The notes beneath the pieces were generated by a model. That model saw only the letters and a program-made list of their open reading frames with translations. It searched no databases and was not told the DNA's origin. The position numbers were made by a program, and so were the translations under genes. Below are positions 27,080 to 36,614 of a DNA stretch of 64,000 nucleotides, piece after piece; position 1 is the first letter of the stretch; each line of letters starts with the position of its first letter. The stretch lies in the NCBI RefSeq assembly GCF_016466415.2, contig NZ_CP066772.2, positions 372,001-436,000 of the forward strand, written 5' to 3'. Origin of the DNA: Ralstonia pickettii (lineage in GTDB: Bacteria; Pseudomonadota; Gammaproteobacteria; Burkholderiales; Burkholderiaceae).

Positions 27080-27553
27080 ATGGCGGCCACACGAACCAAA
27101 CGCAACACACCTCAGCCCGCGCAAGACGGCGCCCCGGCAACGTCTGCCCGATTGCCCTACCTGATCGGCCGCACCGATCGCATCGTCAAGCGCCGCCTGG
27201 GCGAGGCGCTCGCCCCGCACGGGCTGACGGTGCCGCAATTCACGGCGCTGTCGGTGCTGCACGCGCGGGGCAGCCTGTCGAACGCACAACTGGCGGAGCG
27301 CTCGTTCATGTCGCCGCAATCGGCCAATGAAGTGGTAAAGGCGATGGAAGCGCGCGGCTGGGTGACCCGCACGCCCGATCCAACGCACGGCCGCATCGTC
27401 ATGCTGGGCCTGACCGACGAAGCGCTCGCACTGCTGGCGCTGTGCGACGAGGCCGTCAGCCGTCTGGAGCAGGAAATGTTGCAGGGAATCGACGTCGCGC
27501 ACGCCGCATTGCTGCACGATCTGCTGCTGCAATGTGGGCGCAATCTGCGCTGA
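27080..27553 (+). CDS. MarR-family regulator of the ferulate operon (FerR-like)
   Basis: A 157-residue winged-helix repressor. It has a dimerisation helix (LPYLIGRTDRIVKRRLGEAL), the DNA-reading helix region (LSNAQLAERSFMSPQSANEVVKAME) and the wing RTPDPTHGRIVMLGLTDE. It is divergent from ech with palindromic sites between. MarR proteins in other ferulate loci repress the pathway until feruloyl-CoA or a related thioester accumulates; that role is inferred here from position. Confidence 0.85.
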   Translation: MAATRTKRNTPQPAQDGAPATSARLPYLIGRTDRIVKRRLGEALAPHGLTVPQFTALSVLHARGSLSNAQLAERSFMSPQSANEVVKAMEARGWVTRTPDPTHGRIVMLGLTDEALALLALCDEAVSRLEQEMLQGIDVAHAALLHDLLLQCGRNLR

Positions 27554-27713
27554 GCGGGGCCCTTCAGTTGCCACGGCTGCCGCCGTTATGCAATGTAATA
27601 AAGTCTGATCATAGAAACATTCTGATCGACACCCCTCGGCGATAGAATGGCTGGTCGCCGCCGTTCGAGCGGTCTTCGCCCCCGTCAACGCCTCGCGGTT
27701 CTGAAACGCCTCC
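27554..27713 (+). promoter_or_regulatory. Upstream region of the RND efflux operon
   Basis: This 160-base gap contains an AT-richer patch (27587-27628) with a direct repeat TCTGATC at 27604-27610 and 27621-27627 (17-base period). It may be a regulator site or promoter. No regulator gene is adjacent except the MarR gene just upstream. Confidence 0.35.
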
Positions 27714-30700
27714 ATGTGGATTGTCCAACTTGCGCTGCGAAGGCCACTGACGTTCATCGTCCTCGCCTTGCTGATCCTGCTGGCGACGCCGTTTACGCTC
27801 ATGCGTACGCCGACGGACATCTTTCCGGAAATCGACATTCCGGTCGCCAGCATCATCTGGAACTACAACGGCCTGCCCGCCAAAGAGATGGCCGACCGCA
27901 TCGTGTCGGTCACGGAGCGCAGCCTGACGACCACCGTCAACGACATTGAGCACATCGAGTCGCAATCGTTGGGCGGCGTGTCGATCATCAAGGTCTTCTT
28001 CCAGCCCAACGCCAACATCCAGACCGCCCTCGCGCAGATCGTGGCGAGCACGCAGGCGCAGGTGCGGCAGTTGCCGCCGGGCACCACGCCGCCGCTGGTG
28101 ATCAAGTATTCGGCGTCGAGCATTCCGATCCTGCAACTGGGCCTGTCGAGCAACACGCTGTCGGAGCAGGAACTCAATGACGCGGCACTGAACTTCCTGC
28201 GCCCGCGCCTGATCACGGTGCCCGGCATCGCGGTGCCGTTCCCGTATGGCGGCAAGAGCCGGCAGATCACGGTCGATCTCGACACGCAGAAGCTGCTGGC
28301 CCAGGGCCTGACGCCGGTGGACATCGTCAACGCGGTGGGCGCGCAGAACCTGATCCTGCCGGCCGGCACGCAAAAGATCGACGCCACCGAATACGGCGTC
28401 ACGCTCAACGGCACGCCGGGCAGCATTGCCGCGCTCAACGCGATTCCGGTCAAGACCAGCAACGGCGCCACGCTCTATCTGGGCGACGTGGCCAATGTGC
28501 GCGACGGCTTCTCGCCGCAGACGAACGTGGTGCGCCAGGACGGGCAGCGCGGCGTGCTGCTCTCCATCCTGAAGAACGGCGGCGCGTCGACGCTCGAAAT
28601 CGTCAGCAACATCTACAAGCTCCTGCCGACCGCCGCTGCCGCGTTGCCGCAAGACCTCAAGATCACGCCGCTGTTCGACCAGTCGCTGTTCGTGAAGGCC
28701 GCCATTGAAGGCGTGATCCGCGAGGCGCTGATCGCCGCATGCCTGACGGCCGCGATGATCCTGCTGTTCCTGGGCAACTGGCGCAGCACGGCCATCATTG
28801 CGGTGTCGATTCCGCTGTCGATCCTCTCGTCGATCATCGTGCTGCACCTGATTGGCGAGACCATCAACCTGATGACGCTGGGCGGCCTGGCGCTGGCGGT
28901 CGGGATTCTCGTGGACGACGCCACCGTCACCATCGAGAACATCGAGCGCCATCTGCACGAAGGCAAGGAACCGATCACCGCGATCCTCGACGGCGCAGCC
29001 GAGATCGCCGTGCCGGCCTTCGTGTCGACCCTCTGTATCTGCATCGTCTTCGTCCCGATGTTCTTCCTCACGGGCGTGGCGCGCTACCTGTTCGTGCCGA
29101 TGGCCGAAGCGGTGATCTTTGCGATGCTGGCTTCATACGTGCTTTCGCGCACGTTGGTGCCGACGCTGGTGATGATGCTCATGACCGGCCACACGCAAGA
29201 CGCCCGGCATGCCGACGCAAAACCGAGCACGTTCGGCCGCATCTACCGGGCATTCAACACGCAGTTCGAACACATGCGCGGCAACTACGCCGCCATCCTC
29301 GGCGGGCTGCTGGAATACCGCCGCGTGTTCGCACTGTCGTTCCTGGGCTTTTGCGTGGCGTCGTGTGCCCTGTACCTCGTTCTCGGGCGCGACTTCTTCC
29401 CCGATGTCGATGCCGGCCAGATCCGCCTGCACATGCGCGCGCCGTCGGGCCTGCGGATTGAAGAAACCGCACGGCTGGCCGACGAAGTGGAAACGGCCAT
29501 CCGCGAGATCATTCCCAAGCAGGAGCTGTCGACCATCCTCGACAACCTGGGCGTGCCGAACTCGGGGATCAACCTGTCGTACAGCAACGCGGGCACGATC
29601 GGCACGCTGGATGGGGAAATCCTGATCGCCCTGCACGAGGGCGAGCGCAAACCGAGCGCGGAATACATCCGCCGCCTGCGCGAAGCATTGCCCAAACGCT
29701 TTCCGGGTGTGGAATTCGCCTTCCAGCCTGCTGACATCGTCAGCCAGATCCTGAACTTCGGCCTGCCGTCGGCCATCGACGTGCAGTTCTCCGGCGCAGA
29801 TGTAGCCACCAACCAGCAGCTTGCAGGCATTCTCGCCAACCGCATCAAGCAGATTCCTGGGGCGGTGGATACGCATGTGCACCAGCGTTTCGACCAGCCC
29901 ACGCTCGCCCTGAACATGGACCGCACGCGCATCCAGCAGGTCGGCCTGGAAGGCCGCGACGTGGCGCAGAACCTGCTCGTGTCGCTCAGCTCCAGCTTCC
30001 AGACCTCGCCCACGTTCTGGCTCAACCCGATCAACGGTGTGGTGTACCAGGTGGCCGTCACAAGCCCGCAGTACCGCGTCGATTCACTCGACGCACTGCT
30101 GCGCACGCCGGTGGCAAGCTCGCGCGGTGGCGCCGCACAGGCAGGCGGGCCGCAGTTGCTGGGCAACCTCGTGCAGGTGAGCCCCGCGGTGCAGCCGCAA
30201 GTGGTGTCCCACTACGACATCACGCCGGTGGTGGACGTCTATGCCGCCGTGCAGGGCCGTGACCTCGGCGCCGTCGCCAAGGAAGTGCAGAAGGCCGTCG
30301 ACGACATCCGCCCGAAGCTGCCACGCGGCGCGCAGGTCACGGTGCGCGGTCAGGTGAACACGATGGAATCGTCGTTCCTCGGCCTGGGCGTCGGGCTGGT
30401 CATGGCGATCGTGCTGGTGTACCTGCTGATCGTGGTGAACTTCCAGTCGTGGATCGACCCGCTCATCATCGTGACCGCCCTGCCCGCCGCTCTGGCCGGC
30501 ATTGCGTGGATGCTGTTCCTGACGGGAACGACGCTGTCGGTGCCGTCGCTCACGGGGGCGATCATGACGATGGGCGTGGCGACCGCCAACTCGATTCTGT
30601 TGATCTCGTTCGCGCGCGAGCGATTGGCCGAAGGCATTGCGCCGGTGCAGGCGGCGCTGGAAGCCGGCGCTACCCGCCTGCGTCCGGTGCTGATGACGGC

Positions 30701-30920
30701 GCTGGCAATGATCATCGGCATGGTGCCGATGGCGCTGGGCCTCGGCGAGGGTGCAGAACAGAACGCGCCGCTTGGGCGCGCGGTGATCGGCGGTCTGCTG
30801 TTCGCGACCGTCTCGACCCTTTTCTTTGTTCCGGTGGTGTTTGCCAGCGTGCACAACAGATTGCAGCGGCGCGCCACACGGCGTAGTCAAGATTTGCGGG
30901 GAAGCGAAGGACATGTCTGA
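27714..30920 (+). CDS. RND multidrug efflux permease
   Basis: Inner-membrane proton-driven pump of 1068 residues with the AcrB plan: a helix at the N-terminus, a large periplasmic domain, helices 2-6, a second periplasmic domain and helices 8-12. TM4 carries the proton-relay Asp pair (AVGILVDDATVTIEN), and DIFPEIDIP near the N-terminus is a family mark. The relaxed LPxxLxPPLV-like middle and the gene order permease, adaptor, outer-membrane factor fit a hydrophobe/amphiphile or heavier-substrate pump; substrate unknown. The ATG (MWIVQLALRRPL) is the standard family start with a weak ribosome site. It overlaps the adaptor gene by 8 bases. Confidence 0.92.
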   Translation: MWIVQLALRRPLTFIVLALLILLATPFTLMRTPTDIFPEIDIPVASIIWNYNGLPAKEMADRIVSVTERSLTTTVNDIEHIESQSLGGVSIIKVFFQPNANIQTALAQIVASTQAQVRQLPPGTTPPLVIKYSASSIPILQLGLSSNTLSEQELNDAALNFLRPRLITVPGIAVPFPYGGKSRQITVDLDTQKLLAQGLTPVDIVNAVGAQNLILPAGTQKIDATEYGVTLNGTPGSIAALNAIPVKTSNGATLYLGDVANVRDGFSPQTNVVRQDGQRGVLLSILKNGGASTLEIVSNIYKLLPTAAAALPQDLKITPLFDQSLFVKAAIEGVIREALIAACLTAAMILLFLGNWRSTAIIAVSIPLSILSSIIVLHLIGETINLMTLGGLALAVGILVDDATVTIENIERHLHEGKEPITAILDGAAEIAVPAFVSTLCICIVFVPMFFLTGVARYLFVPMAEAVIFAMLASYVLSRTLVPTLVMMLMTGHTQDARHADAKPSTFGRIYRAFNTQFEHMRGNYAAILGGLLEYRRVFALSFLGFCVASCALYLVLGRDFFPDVDAGQIRLHMRAPSGLRIEETARLADEVETAIREIIPKQELSTILDNLGVPNSGINLSYSNAGTIGTLDGEILIALHEGERKPSAEYIRRLREALPKRFPGVEFAFQPADIVSQILNFGLPSAIDVQFSGADVATNQQLAGILANRIKQIPGAVDTHVHQRFDQPTLALNMDRTRIQQVGLEGRDVAQNLLVSLSSSFQTSPTFWLNPINGVVYQVAVTSPQYRVDSLDALLRTPVASSRGGAAQAGGPQLLGNLVQVSPAVQPQVVSHYDITPVVDVYAAVQGRDLGAVAKEVQKAVDDIRPKLPRGAQVTVRGQVNTMESSFLGLGVGLVMAIVLVYLLIVVNFQSWIDPLIIVTALPAALAGIAWMLFLTGTTLSVPSLTGAIMTMGVATANSILLISFARERLAEGIAPVQAALEAGATRLRPVLMTALAMIIGMVPMALGLGEGAEQNAPLGRAVIGGLLFATVSTLFFVPVVFASVHNRLQRRATRRSQDLRGSEGHV

Positions 30921-32226
30921 GCAAACATCCAGTGCCCATTCCGGGGCGCATTCTGGACCGCATTCGGGGCACCTCGCGGACGGCCCGCCGCACCACGTCG
31001 TCACGGTCGACCCGATCGAACAGGTGGACCGCGGCCCCGCCATGCGGCGCGCACGCTGGGTCGTGATTGTGGTGGTGGTGCTGTTGGCGCTGGGCGCCGC
31101 GCGCACGCTGGTGGGCCGCTACTACAACGCGCACGCGCTGGAGCGCCAGGTGAGTGCGCAGACCAGCCGCTACGTCAGCACCATCGCACCCAAACCGGCC
31201 AACGCCAACCGCGAACTGACGCTGCCGGGCACGCTGCAGGGCTACGTTGAATCACCCATCTATGCCCGCACCAGCGGCTACGTGCTGCGCTGGTTCAAGG
31301 ACATCGGTGCCCACGTGGATAAAGGCGAAGTGCTGGCGCTGCTCGACACCCCAGAAGTCGACCAGGAACTGAACCAGGCGCAAGCCACGCGCAACCAGGC
31401 CGCCGCGCGCAAGGCGCTGGCGCAAACGTCGCTCGCGCGCTGGCAGAATCTGCGCCAGAAAGACGCCGTCTCGCAGCAGGAACTGGACGAGCGCACCAGC
31501 GCCGCCAATCAGGCCCAGGCCGACCTGGCCGCCGCCGACGCCAACGTACGCCGCCTGCAGGAGCTGCAAGGCTTCCGCCGCGTGGTGGCCCCGTTTGCCG
31601 GCGTGGTGACCAAGCGCAATGTCGATGTGGGCACGCTGGTCAATGCCGGCAACGCGGGCGCCAACCGCGAACTGTTCACGCTGGCGCAGACCGATCCGCT
31701 GCGCATCTATCTGTATGTGCCGCAGGCGTATTCGCAGCAGGTGAAGGTCGGGCAGGACGTGGCTGTCACGCTGTCCGAGCTGCCCGGCCAGACCTTCCAC
31801 GGCACCATCGCGCGCGCCTCGGGCGCGATCGACGCCACCACGCGCACCATGCAGGTGGAGGTGCAGTTGCCCAACAAGGACGGGCGCCTGCTGCCCGGGG
31901 CGTACGTGCAAGTCGCCATCAAGGGCAAATCGTCCGGCGACGATGCCGGCGCCAACGCGCGCGGTACTTTCCTCGTGCCGACGAACACGCTGCTCTTCCG
32001 CAAGGAAGGCCCGCGCATCGCCATCGCAGAAAACGGCCGCGTGGACCTGCGCCCCGTCACCATCGGACGCGACTACGGGCGCACGGTGGAAGTCGTCTCC
32101 GGTCTGAAGGCGACAGACGCGTTGATCCTCAACCCGGCCGATTCCATCGAGCAAGGCGAAGCGGTGACCATCGTCGCGCCCGCGCCGGCTTCGGCACCGG
32201 CGGCATCGGCACCGCGCGCATCATGA
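30913..32226 (+). CDS. RND efflux periplasmic adaptor (membrane fusion protein)
   Basis: Periplasmic linker of 437 residues, anchored by one N-terminal membrane segment (about 44-62) after a His/Ser-rich cytoplasmic leader. The HlyD/AcrA order is visible: half-lipoyl motif ARTSGYVLRWFKDIGAHVDKGEVLALLDTPE, an alpha-helical hairpin rich in Gln/Ala (about 150-215), the second lipoyl half (APFAGVVTKRNVDVGTLV), and beta-barrel and membrane-proximal domains. It overlaps the permease and outer-membrane factor genes, implying coupled production of the three-part pump. The His-rich leader could hint at metal, but this is speculative. Confidence 0.92.
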   Translation: MSEQTSSAHSGAHSGPHSGHLADGPPHHVVTVDPIEQVDRGPAMRRARWVVIVVVVLLALGAARTLVGRYYNAHALERQVSAQTSRYVSTIAPKPANANRELTLPGTLQGYVESPIYARTSGYVLRWFKDIGAHVDKGEVLALLDTPEVDQELNQAQATRNQAAARKALAQTSLARWQNLRQKDAVSQQELDERTSAANQAQADLAAADANVRRLQELQGFRRVVAPFAGVVTKRNVDVGTLVNAGNAGANRELFTLAQTDPLRIYLYVPQAYSQQVKVGQDVAVTLSELPGQTFHGTIARASGAIDATTRTMQVEVQLPNKDGRLLPGAYVQVAIKGKSSGDDAGANARGTFLVPTNTLLFRKEGPRIAIAENGRVDLRPVTIGRDYGRTVEVVSGLKATDALILNPADSIEQGEAVTIVAPAPASAPAASAPRAS

Positions 32227-33683
32227 TGGACCGACCGCGACTGCGTATCACCGCGCTGGCGGCCTCGCTGATCGTCTCGCTGGCCGGCTGCTCGCTCGCG
32301 CCGACCTACGAGCGCCCCGCCATGGACGTGCCGGCACAGTGGCAGACCGAGGCTCCGTGGCGCGCTGCGCAACCGGCCGATGCCGCACCCAAGGGCCCGT
32401 GGTGGCAGCGCTTCAACGATCCGCAGCTCGACAGGCTGATCACGCAGGCGCTTCAGGAAAACCAATCGCTCAAGGTCGCGCTGTCGAACCTGGAACAGGC
32501 ACAGGCACAGACGCGCGTGGCGCGTGCCAGCCTGCTGCCGACCATCACCGCCACCAACAACGACACGCGGACGCGCACCTCTTCGGAACGGCCGCTCTCG
32601 TCGTACACCAGCCCGACCATGTCCACCGTGCAGAGCGATTTCGTCCTGCGCGCCGACGTCAGTTACGAAGCCGACCTGTTCGGCCGCGTGCGCAACACCG
32701 TCGCCAACGCCGCAGCGAGCGAAGCGCAGGCCGGCGCCAATGTCGAGAATTTCCGCCTGCTGCTCGCCGCGCAGGTGGCCACCACCTGGTACAACCTGCG
32801 CGAGACTGACGCGGAAATCGCCGTGGTGCAGGAAGGTCTGGCGCTGCAGCGCAAGGCGCTCGATTTCGTCACCTCGCGGCATCAGGACGGCGTGGCATCG
32901 GGGCTCGATCTGGCGCAGCAACAGGCGCTGGTGGACAGCACCGCCACGCAGGCCGAACTGCTGACCAAGCAACGCGCGCAGTACGAACACGCGCTCGCCA
33001 CGCTGGTCGGCACACCGGCGCCTGCGTTCCATATCGACCCGATTCCGCTTCAGGGCACCGCGCCGCAGATTCCGGTGGCGCTGCCTTCCGACGTGATCGA
33101 GCGCCGGCCCGATGTAGCGGCCGCTGAACGGGGCGCTGCTGCCGCCAACGCGCAAGTGGGTGTGGCGCGCGCCGCGTTCTTCCCGAGCGTGATGCTCAAC
33201 GGCGGCGCCGGTTGGGAAAGCCGCGATCTGGCGCTGCTGTTTTCTGCGCCGACGCTGCTGTGGTCGTTCGGCACGCAGATCGCTCAGACGGTGTTTGACG
33301 CCGGCCGCACACGGGCGCGCGTGGACTTTGCCAACGCGGCTTACCAGGGCGCGATCGCGAACTACCGCCAGACGGTGCTGGGCGCGCTGCAGGAAGTGGA
33401 GGACGGTCTTGCGGGGCTGCAATCGCTCGAGCGTGCCGCAAGCCAGGCGCGCCATGCCGTGGAAAGCGCCCGCAAAGTCTATGACATTGCCGGCGCGCGC
33501 TATGAGGGCGGCTTAGCAACGTCCTTGGACGTGATCACCGCGCAGCAGTCGCTGTTGAACAGCCAGCGTGCGGCGGTGCAGATTCTTGGCCAGCAGATGA
33601 CGACGAGCGTGTTCCTCGTCAAGGCAGTGGGCGGCGACTGGAACCACGCTATCGCCGCGCCAATACCGACAGCCCAGCGGTAA
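32223..33683 (+). CDS. RND efflux outer-membrane lipoprotein (NodT/TolC family)
   Basis: Outer-membrane channel of 486 residues. It has a lipoprotein signal ending SLAGCSLAP (lipobox LAGC), the NodT-type mature start TYERPAMDVP, WWQRFNDPQLDRLI, two structural repeats of coiled coil and beta strands, and LPSDVIERRPDVAAAERGAAAANAQVGVARAAFFPSV, a family hallmark. Its ATGATG start overlaps the adaptor stop. It completes the tripartite pump; the stop is 3 bases from that of the convergent membrane gene. Confidence 0.93.
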   Translation: MMDRPRLRITALAASLIVSLAGCSLAPTYERPAMDVPAQWQTEAPWRAAQPADAAPKGPWWQRFNDPQLDRLITQALQENQSLKVALSNLEQAQAQTRVARASLLPTITATNNDTRTRTSSERPLSSYTSPTMSTVQSDFVLRADVSYEADLFGRVRNTVANAAASEAQAGANVENFRLLLAAQVATTWYNLRETDAEIAVVQEGLALQRKALDFVTSRHQDGVASGLDLAQQQALVDSTATQAELLTKQRAQYEHALATLVGTPAPAFHIDPIPLQGTAPQIPVALPSDVIERRPDVAAAERGAAAANAQVGVARAAFFPSVMLNGGAGWESRDLALLFSAPTLLWSFGTQIAQTVFDAGRTRARVDFANAAYQGAIANYRQTVLGALQEVEDGLAGLQSLERAASQARHAVESARKVYDIAGARYEGGLATSLDVITAQQSLLNSQRAAVQILGQQMTTSVFLVKAVGGDWNHAIAAPIPTAQR

Positions 33684-33686
33684 GCC

Positions 33687-34616
33687 TCAGGCAATGGCGC
33701 GCAGGAACCGCGCGCCCACAAACAGCCCCGCCAGCCAGCTCAAGGTGAGCGCCACAGCAACGCACGCTTCAAGCAGCGCGGTCGCATCGCCGGGCAGGCT
33801 CAGCGCAAGCGCAATCACCGCGGCCATCAGCGCGCCCGCTGCAACCAGACTGACCACCAGCGCACCCACACCCGATGCGAGTGTGCGCACGAGCGGCGGA
33901 TGCACATGCGCCGGCGGACACAGCACCGCCATGCGCGCCCGCACATAGGCGGTGGTGCGTGTGCCGTCGGTGGCGTCGGCGTGATGACGCATCACGTGCA
34001 TCCAGGTTTGCGTGTCGAGCACGCCGGAACTCAGCTCCTGCGTCACGCGGCGCAGCGCGGCGCGTTCGCGCGCGTGGTCAGTGGCGTCGGAGGGCGTTTC
34101 GTTCGGTTTCAGCCGGTCGAACACGGCCGGTGCAGCGGCCGGATCGCTCGCCCGCACCTCGTGCCGATATGTCACCCGCACGCGGCGCGAGCGGGCGAGA
34201 TACGCGAGCGTCCCGATCGGCACCAGCACCTCCGCTGCCAGCAACAGCGCGAGCGGCAATCCCGCCGACGCCGCACCCGACGCCTGCACGGCCCACGCCC
34301 TGATCCCGCCGCTCATGCCCAGCGTGGCGAAGAGTTGCAGCAGGCAATATCCCAGCCAGACCCACGGAAACCAACGTACGCGCAAAAACGCCACAACCAC
34401 CAGCCCCAACGGAAACACCAGACCTGCAAGCGCCGGCAGCGATCGTGCCGCGCCGCCGCCCGTCTCGCCCGACATCAGCACCATGGCCATCGCCAGCACC
34501 ACCATCAGCACCGGCAGCGTGTTCAGCCATAGCAGTGTCACCAGCCAGCCGCGAACGCCATAAAGCCGGTGCGCCCGCGCACGCGCCGCCGATATCGCAA
34601 TCCACCTTCCTTGCAT
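33687..34616 (-). CDS. Multi-pass membrane protein of unknown function
   Basis: I do not recognise this 309-residue protein. It has six predicted membrane segments in two groups of four and two: about 25-47, 60-79, 85-103 and 118-140, then a cytoplasmic stretch (about 143-240, with charged RRVRVTYRHEVR and TWMHVMRHHAD), then about 245-270 and 278-302. ATG 34616 is preceded by AAGGA-like purines only weakly. It is monocistronic, convergent with the RND operon at 3 bases. There is no obvious signature for transport or signalling. Confidence 0.6.
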   Translation of the reverse strand: MQGRWIAISAARARAHRLYGVRGWLVTLLWLNTLPVLMVVLAMAMVLMSGETGGGAARSLPALAGLVFPLGLVVVAFLRVRWFPWVWLGYCLLQLFATLGMSGGIRAWAVQASGAASAGLPLALLLAAEVLVPIGTLAYLARSRRVRVTYRHEVRASDPAAAPAVFDRLKPNETPSDATDHARERAALRRVTQELSSGVLDTQTWMHVMRHHADATDGTRTTAYVRARMAVLCPPAHVHPPLVRTLASGVGALVVSLVAAGALMAAVIALALSLPGDATALLEACVAVALTLSWLAGLFVGARFLRAIA

Positions 34617-34961
34617 GAAACTCCTTGTCCGGGTCCGCCATGCGGCGCGCTGTAGCGCGGCATGGATTACTGAATTTCGGCGATTGTGTCATCGGGGCAA
34701 CGCAGGTGGCCCCCTCTGGAGTGGGGACCGCCGCACATTGTTGCTAATGTCTGTGCAGACCCAATGCCGACAAGGGTTTGCGAGCAATTAATCGTTCTTA
34801 ATTCAGATGTTGAAATCTCTGAGTGTTGTATCGGCGCCTTAATGTGGGCGCGTCCGCTGGCAAGGGTCAGCATGTCCGCCGCGCATACGAGTCCGAACCA
34901 TTTGCATGTGATGTGTGCCACAAGGCTCCTTACACTCGCTGCAAACTCACAGGAAGCCGAT
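34617..34961. promoter_or_regulatory. Long divergent region before the D-aminoacylase gene
   Basis: A 345-base gap without a credible gene; in-frame upstream extension of the aminoacylase frame is present but unlike coding. It contains a hairpin at 34638-34665 (CCATGC..GCATGG outer stem, CGCGC/GCGCG inner stem, GG bulge, TGTA loop) in the leader of the minus-strand gene, an AT-rich section about 34735-34840, and a palindrome AATTAA-TCGTTC-TTAATT at 34786-34803. These probably hold two divergent promoters and an operator for the D-amino-acid operon. Confidence 0.5.
34786..34803. promoter_or_regulatory. Palindrome AATTAA-N6-TTAATT
   Basis: Perfect 6-base arms with a 6-base spacer inside the most AT-rich part of the region, 159 bases upstream of the D-aminoacylase start. 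It is a candidate operator; no regulator gene is adjacent. Confidence 0.4.
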
Positions 34962-36554
34962 ATGCGCCCACACCGTCTGCCGCAGTGCCTGCTGTCCGCC
35001 CTCACCCTGAGCCTGGTGCTTGCGGGTCCAGCCCGAGCCGCGCCGGCGCCTGAACCGGTCGACATCCTGATCCGCAACGGCACCGTGGTCGACGGCCGCG
35101 GCGGCGCGCCATTCGTGGCCGACGTGGGTATCCGCCATGACCGCATCGTGCTGGTGCAGCCCTCCGCCGGGGGCGTGCAGGCGAAGACGGTGCTCGACGC
35201 GCGCGGGCTGGTGGTCGCGCCGGGCTTTATCGATCCGCATACGCACGCCTATCACAACCTCATCGCCAAAGATCGGCATCAGAACCTGCCCTACCTGCTG
35301 CAGGGGGTGACGACGGTGGTGATCGGCAACGACGGCATCGTGCTCGAAGGCGACGGGCCGGATCTCGACCGCATCGGGCCGACGCTCAAGGCGCTGGAAG
35401 CCAATCGCATCGGCACCAACGTGGCCATGCTGGTGGGCCACAACGCCGTGCGCCACCGCGTGATGGGCGACGTGGCCCGTGTACCCACCGCTGCAGAACT
35501 CAAAGCCATGCAGGGCGTGATGGAAGACGGCATGCGCGACGGCGCCTTCGGCATGTCGACGGGCCTCGTCTATACGCCAGGCGTGTTCGCCAAGACCGAC
35601 GAGGTGGTCGCGCTGGCCAAGACCGTGGCCGCGCGTGGCGGCATCTACGACACGCACCTGCGCGACGAGGGCAACTTTCGCACCGGCCTCGTCAACGCCG
35701 TGAAGGAGGCGCTCGACATCGGCCAGCAGTCGGGCATCCCGATCCACATCTCGCACATCAAGGCGCTCGGTGTGGATTCGTGGGGCAAGAGCGCCGAGAT
35801 CATCAGCCTGATACGGCAGGCGCAGGGCAACGGCATGAATGTATCGGCAAGCCAGTATCCGTACACTGCGTCGAGCACGCACATCATTCCGGCGCTGGTG
35901 CCGGGCTGGGCACGCGACGGCGGCAACGACGCGCTGCTCAAGCGGCTGGAAGACCCCGCCACGCGGGCGCGCATTGCCACCGACATGGAAAAGGCCATGC
36001 AACAGCGCAACGGGCCGGCGGCGCAGGTGCTGATCTCCGCCAACCCCGAATACAACGGGCAGTCGCTCGAGGCGCTGGGCAAGAAGCTCGGCGTGAGCCC
36101 CGTCGATGCGGCCATCAGCGTGATCCAGCACGGCGGCACGAACATCGTGTCGTTCAACATGAGCGATGCCGACCTGGAAGCGTTCATGCAGCAGGACTTT
36201 GTCGTGGGCGGCTCCGACGGTATTGCCGGACACCCGCGCGAAGCCGGCACCTTCGCGCGCCGCATTGGCGAATACGTCACGCGCAAGCACGTGATGACGC
36301 TGCCGTTTGCCGTCCGCCAGGCCAGCGCCCGCACGGCCGAAATCTTCGGCATCAAAGATCGCGGCACCGTGCAGACGGGTAAGTTTGCCGACCTGGTCGT
36401 CTTCGACCCCGCCACGTACGCCGACCGTGCGAGCTATGAACAACCGGCGTTGCCGCCTGTGGGCGTGCGCTGGGTGCTCGTCAACGGCGCGGTGGCCGTG
36501 GCAGATGGCAAGGCGGTGCCGGAGGTGCTGGCAGGGCGGGCGCTGCGCAAGTAA
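34962..36554 (+). CDS. N-acyl-D-amino-acid deacylase (D-aminoacylase), signal peptide present
   Basis: Zinc amidohydrolase of 530 residues that removes acyl groups from N-acyl-D-amino acids. A signal peptide (residues 1-27, ending ARA) predicts export. Then come DILIRNGTVVDGRGG, the metal motif PGFIDPHTHAYHN, DTHLRDEG and IHISHIKALG with metal-binding His, and the late GSDGIAGHPR Asp, the family pattern. ATG 34962 has AGGAAG about 6 bases upstream. It is followed by RidA and an FAD D-amino-acid dehydrogenase, which would use the released D-amino acid. Periplasmic location is unusual enough to note. Confidence 0.88.
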   Translation: MRPHRLPQCLLSALTLSLVLAGPARAAPAPEPVDILIRNGTVVDGRGGAPFVADVGIRHDRIVLVQPSAGGVQAKTVLDARGLVVAPGFIDPHTHAYHNLIAKDRHQNLPYLLQGVTTVVIGNDGIVLEGDGPDLDRIGPTLKALEANRIGTNVAMLVGHNAVRHRVMGDVARVPTAAELKAMQGVMEDGMRDGAFGMSTGLVYTPGVFAKTDEVVALAKTVAARGGIYDTHLRDEGNFRTGLVNAVKEALDIGQQSGIPIHISHIKALGVDSWGKSAEIISLIRQAQGNGMNVSASQYPYTASSTHIIPALVPGWARDGGNDALLKRLEDPATRARIATDMEKAMQQRNGPAAQVLISANPEYNGQSLEALGKKLGVSPVDAAISVIQHGGTNIVSFNMSDADLEAFMQQDFVVGGSDGIAGHPREAGTFARRIGEYVTRKHVMTLPFAVRQASARTAEIFGIKDRGTVQTGKFADLVVFDPATYADRASYEQPALPPVGVRWVLVNGAVAVADGKAVPEVLAGRALRK

Positions 36555-36614
36555 AACGCGGGAGCGCTACCATCGACGTTCCTTTCGCTTTTTTGAATCC
36601 ACATCCAAATCGAC

